From NCBI RefSeq assembly GCF_014648915.1, contig NZ_BMSA01000018.1, positions 161,766 to 225,765 of the forward strand: a stretch of DNA of 64,000 nucleotides, written 5' to 3'. The notes under the pieces are model-generated. The model worked only from the letters and a program-made list of their open reading frames with translations, ran no database searches and had not been told where the DNA came from. This document shows positions 61,185 through 64,000 of this stretch, piece after piece (the first letter of the stretch is position 1; the number at the start of each line of letters is the position of its first letter). Made by a program: the position numbers and the translations under genes. The DNA is from Streptomyces phaeofaciens. GTDB taxonomy: Bacteria > Actinomycetota > Actinomycetes > Streptomycetales > Streptomycetaceae.

Positions 61185-61262
61185 CTTCGAGTTCGAAGTA
61201 TGCTACCGTCAAGTATGCGCTTCGAATTCGAAGCACTTTCCCCCGACGCTTCGAATTCGAAG
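61185..61262. promoter_or_regulatory. Three palindromic MarR operator sites
   Basis: CTTCGAGTTCGAAG (61185-61198, one mismatch), CTTCGAATTCGAAG (61220-61233) and CTTCGAATTCGAAG (61249-61262), all in the divergent promoter region. The spacing between centres is 35 and 29 bp. Confidence 0.85.
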
Positions 61263-61311
61263 TAAATAGTCCCGAGTGGGTCTGCGCGGACCCCGGAGGA
61301 GGAGAAGAATC

Positions 61312-61983
61312 ATGAAGATCGTCGTACTGGGTGCCACCGGCAACATCGGCTCACACGTCGTGAAGGAGGCGCTGTCCCAAGGGCACGAGGTCGTCGCCTA
61401 CGTCCGCAACCCCGACGCGGTACAGCGGCGGGCCGGGCTGACCGTCGTGCAGGGCTCCCTCGATGACCCTGCCGCACTGGCCAAGGCCTTCGCCGGCAGC
61501 GACGCTGTGATCTCGGCCATCGGGGTCGCCCTGCGCGCGAAGAAGCCCATCGACCTGATGCAGCGCACCCTGCCGGTCATCACCGCCGCCGCGCAGGACG
61601 CCGGTGTCGAGCGGTTCGTCCTCGTCTCCGCGTTCGGTGTCGGGGACACGGCCGCGAAGGCGTCGTTCCTCGGGCGGCTGGTCTACAAGACGGTCGTCGC
61701 CGCGATCTTCAAGGACAAGGAGCTCTCGGAACAGAGCCTGCCCGCGAGCGGCCTGAACTGGACGATCGTCCACCCGGTCAACCTCAAGGAGGCCCCCGCC
61801 GTCCCCGCCGTCGCAATCAAGCGCCTCGATCAGGTCGCCAAGGTTCCCGGCCTGCCCACCCTCCCCTTCGCGAACGTGGCGCGCGCCCTTGTCGAGATCG
61901 CCGGCGACCGCGCCCTCGCCGGGCAGCGGGTGTTGGTCACGACGGAGAAGGGGTGGAAGCCGCAGGGGCACCCGGCGGCTTGA
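61312..61983 (+). CDS. NAD(P)H-binding (SDR/NmrA-like) protein
   Basis: A 223-aa protein starting MKIVVLGATGNIGSHVVKEA, the GxxGxxG site for NAD(P)H. It continues DAVISAIGVAL, RFVLVSAFGVGDTAAKASFL and TIVHPVNLKEAP. No YxxxK pair is present, so a flavin reductase or anti-sigma-like sensor role of the NmrA type is likely. GGAGGAGG precedes the ATG at 61312. The gene is divergent from the MarR regulator, with the palindromes between them, and is probably its target. Confidence 0.85.
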   Translation: MKIVVLGATGNIGSHVVKEALSQGHEVVAYVRNPDAVQRRAGLTVVQGSLDDPAALAKAFAGSDAVISAIGVALRAKKPIDLMQRTLPVITAAAQDAGVERFVLVSAFGVGDTAAKASFLGRLVYKTVVAAIFKDKELSEQSLPASGLNWTIVHPVNLKEAPAVPAVAIKRLDQVAKVPGLPTLPFANVARALVEIAGDRALAGQRVLVTTEKGWKPQGHPAA

Positions 61984-62155
61984 GATCGGACTGCGGCAGA
62001 GCGTGGGCGGGATCGGTTCAGGAGATCCGAATCTGTCCACGACACACACTCGGCAGCCGACGTGATGCCGTGCGAATTGTGCAGGTATCCCACTAGGTCG
62101 GCGGTTTCCGCACTCAGGCCCTTCGGTAGGGCGGTGTCCGCAGCGAAGGCACCCC

Positions 62156-62400
62156 GACGACCTGAACAACCTCGCCCGGGCAGCCGGGAACCTCCGCCGC
62201 CTGCAATGGGGCCACCACCTCCTCCATCGTGCCGCCGACCACGGCAGCACGGACGCCCTGCACCACTTGGCCGTGATGTGGGAGAGGCCGGGTACGGGGA
62301 AGAGGGGAGCGCTTCCTCCGGCAGGCCGCCGACCAGGGCAGCGCCGACGGCCCCCCTCTGCACAGGTTCGCGATCGGGGCCCCTGGCGAACGCCGTTGCT
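62156..62400 (+). pseudogene. TPR-repeat protein fragment
   Basis: Reads DDLNNLARAAGNLRRLQWGH (HLLHRAADHGSTDALHHLAVMWE) and then, in another frame, LRQAADQGSADGPPLHRFAI. These are helical repeats of the RAADHGxxDALxxLA type found in large Streptomyces repeat proteins. No N-terminus or NTPase domain. The segment 61984-62155 and 62401-62601 shows nothing else. Confidence 0.55.
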
Positions 62401-62601
62401 CTGGGCGCGGCCGTCCACGCGGTTCACATCCGTCAGCTGTTGTCCCTGCTTCCTGCCGCCAGTGCCTCGTGATTCTCGGCCGGTTCATTTTCTTGTCGGC
62501 CGATCGGCCGATCGAGCATGTCGGTTCGGTGAGTGGTGATGAGGGACTTCCGGGTTCCTTTCAAGCTCTGCTGTGAGCGGCACCGAATCTAGGAGATCAG
62601 C

Positions 62602-63083
62602 ATGCGGAAGATGGTGCGATTCGCCGTCGCATTGGCCGGGGCGCTTGCTCTGGCAGGAGCAGGCGTCGGCAGTGCCGAGGCGCGGGGGACGGCCCGCTGT
62701 CTGGCCTTCTGTCACCGCTGGTGTGTGGGCTGCAGAACAACGTCAACGGCAACAACAACCAGATCAACCAGCGGGCGACGTGCGAGCAGGCCGCTACGAC
62801 GACCCCACCACCCGCAGGCGGGATCACGGGCTACGAGGTCGTCAGTCAAGGCAGCTTCACCTTCTTCGAGCCCGGCACCTTCACTACCGCGGTCATGTCC
62901 TGCCCTGCAGGGAAGCGCGTGTTGAGCGGCGGCTACATCGTGACCAGTGGTAACCCGAATTTCCTCAGCGTGACGCAGACCGGCCCCACTGCCGACGGGA
63001 CGGGCTGGCGGATGGGTGTGGCCGCCACAGGTGGACCGGTGAGTGGCGAGTTCTACACCATCTGCGCGAACGCAACGGCTTGA
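62602..63083 (+). pseudogene. Small secreted protein interrupted by a frameshift in a G run
   Basis: A clear signal peptide MRKMVRFAVALAGALALAGA (GVGSAEAR) starts at ATG 62602. In the original frame the next bases (CGCGGGGGACGG) shift the frame: the mature part continues as GDGPLSGLLSPLVCGLQNNV (NGNNNQINQ) and TAVMSCPAGKRVLSGGYIVT in the +2 frame to 63083. Together they make a plausible 150-aa exported protein with Asn-rich and Gly-rich segments. It may be a sequencing error, a phase-variable gene or a pseudogene. Confidence 0.7.
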
Positions 63084-63299
63084 CGGGGCGTCTCGTCGGA
63101 CGTGCGTCCGGCGCCACGTGTTCGTCAGGGGTCCACTGGGGTTGACCGGCACATAGCCATGACAGAGCCCGGCGATTCGGGCGAGCCCATCATGGCCTTG
63201 ATGCTCCCCGACGAGATGTGACCCCGGGGGCCTTGACCAGCCTGCGTCCGGGCGCGGCAAGCGTCCTGGCGGCGGTCTGCGGACGCCCGCCTGGTCGCA

Positions 63300-63363
63300 A
63301 CGGCTCGATCCGCCCCCACAGGTCATCCGGCACCATCCACGGAGGACCGTTCCCCTTCCCCAT
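63300..63363 (-). pseudogene. IS5-like transposase N-terminal fragment
   Basis: The minus strand reads MGKGNGPPWMVPDDLWGRIE, typical of the VPDELWxxIEPLLP start of IS5-family transposases. It stops within a few codons and is bordered by the repeats at 63352-63406. Probably the end of a decayed element. Confidence 0.5.
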
Positions 63364-63406
63364 GACTCGTTCAACATGACTCGTTCAACGAGCCATGGGG
63401 AAGGGG
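63352..63406. repeat. Tandem and inverted repeats
   Basis: ATGACTCGTTCAAC occurs twice in a row (63362-63375, 63376-63389). The flanks also form an imperfect 24-bp inverted repeat: CCCCTTCCCCATGACTCGTT (63352-63371) against AACGAGCCATGGGGAAGGGG (63387-63406). It touches the transposase fragment. Confidence 0.75.
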
Positions 63407-63495
63407 ATATGGCTACGACCAGGCTTTGTGTTAGGTGCTCTAGGCCGAGGATCGCGCCCTGCCCCGTACAAACCGGGCCTCATGCCCCTGCCTGA

Positions 63496-63843
63496 TCAGC
63501 GGGCCAGCAGAGCACTTCCCGTACCGGCCACTGCCGAGCACGCCAACAGCAGGCAGGCGCAGGCCGCGTGTCGTCTGAGGAGAATGCGACGCAACGCGGC
63601 GTAGCGGGCCTCGTACTCGTCGCGCAGACGCTTGGCCCGTTCGGCGGTGGCCTGGAACGCCTGCCGGGTGAGGCCGAGGCGTTGCTCGGTGTAGTGACGG
63701 GTGAGGTCTTCCGCCTGACCGCTCGTGAGCCAGGGCAAGCGCGCGCAGAGCGCGGCGGCCTCGTGCTGTGCCCGCTCGCGCTCTGCTTGCAGCAGCAGGT
63801 AGCCCTCGACCTCGTTGGCGAATGCGGCCTCCTGCCGGTCCAT
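63496..63843 (-). CDS. Small hypothetical protein with a C-terminal membrane span
   Basis: A 115-aa protein starting at ATG 63843 with GAGGAG 8 nt upstream. Residues 1-85 are helical and charged (DRQEAAFANEVEGYLLLQAE, RAKRLRDEYEARYAALRRIL), likely a coiled coil. The end (CACLLLACSAVAGTGSALLA) is one hydrophobic span, so it is a C-tail-anchored protein. It follows the partial gene at 63870 by 26 nt and may share its operon. Family unknown. Confidence 0.55.
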   Translation of the reverse strand: MDRQEAAFANEVEGYLLLQAERERAQHEAAALCARLPWLTSGQAEDLTRHYTEQRLGLTRQAFQATAERAKRLRDEYEARYAALRRILLRRHAACACLLLACSAVAGTGSALLAR

Positions 63844-63869
63844 CGGGGCTCCTCGACGGCTGGACGGTG

Positions 63870-64000
63870 TCAAGGCCGGCCGCTTTCGGATCCCGGCACT
63901 TCCCTTGGGCCCAGTCCGCCGAGCTGGGCCTCGTACTCGGCTTGCGCGATCTCGGGGTGGTGCAGGTCGAAGGCCGGGGATTCACTGCGGATCCGCGGCA
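63870..64000 (-). CDS. Partial C-terminal end of a gene leaving the window
   Basis: The minus strand reads SESPAFDLHHPEIAQAEYEA then QLGGLGPREVPGSESGRP and a stop at 63870, the last 43 codons of a gene whose start lies beyond 64000. The family cannot be named from this piece. Confidence 0.6.
   Translation of the reverse strand, partial: PRIRSESPAFDLHHPEIAQAEYEAQLGGLGPREVPGSESGRP

Overview
The window is about 70% G+C, rich in GTG starts, 4-nt ATGA/GTGA gene overlaps and GGAGG-type ribosome binding sites. It carries families typical of Streptomyces: a SARP/AfsR regulator, DUF2180, a GlxA regulator, WD40-STAND proteins and many one-component repressors with their own operators. It most resembles an accessory part of a Streptomyces-type actinomycete chromosome: there are few housekeeping genes, many regulator/enzyme pairs and many decayed genes.

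Layout. 1-3.3 kb: the end of a polyamine catabolism operon (ABC ATPase, amine oxidase, aldehyde dehydrogenase). 3.6-9.7 kb: mostly minus-strand small genes (methyltransferase, thioredoxin-like protein, lipoprotein, ThpR, alpha/beta hydrolase) with frameshifted relics. 10.05-10.83 kb: a 259-aa protein that reads as a fused histone H2A-H2B-like doublet, the most surprising gene here. 10.9-14.5 kb: a large SARP regulator. 14.7-19.6 kb: a plus-strand run of hemerythrin, flavin-fold protein, small membrane peptide, trypco2 protein and trypsin-NACHT protein. 19.8-22.1 kb: acetyltransferase, secreted protein, and glycosidase and cupin relics. 22.3-25.7 kb: a small partner gene plus an NB-ARC/TPR receptor with near-identical tandem repeats. 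25.8-36.5 kb: regulator/enzyme pairs (TetR/methyltransferase, ArsR/MFS, RidA/HxlR), an NmrA-like protein, an FAD oxidoreductase with an SRPBCC partner, and transposase relics. 36.7-39.7 kb: an IS607-type element with TnpB inside a broken oxidoreductase gene. 39.8-45.9 kb: hydrolase, oxidoreductase, GlxA regulator, and a two-component system with a CPBP protease. 46.7-48 kb: scramblase-like protein and a tRNA-like sequence between inverted repeats. 48.4-52.6 kb: a WD40-STAND protein with its small partner. 53.6-55.6 kb: two peptidoglycan hydrolases. 55.7-64 kb: a COX/dioxygenase-like haem peroxidase, secreted proteins, a MarR/NAD(P)-binding pair and a concentration of gene fragments.

How it fits together. 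Three independent STAND NTPase loci (16.7-19.6, 22.3-25.7 and 48.4-52.6 kb) lie within 36 kb, each with a small gene immediately upstream. This is the pattern of NTP-dependent conflict (antiphage or suicide) systems. In two of them the small partner's C-terminus and the receptor's N-terminus share a short motif, as in amyloid-signalling receptor/effector pairs. Repeated relics of transposases, LexA, a Ser/Thr kinase, proteases and TPR proteins show that the region turns over quickly. All functional statements come from reading motifs by eye; no database search was run.
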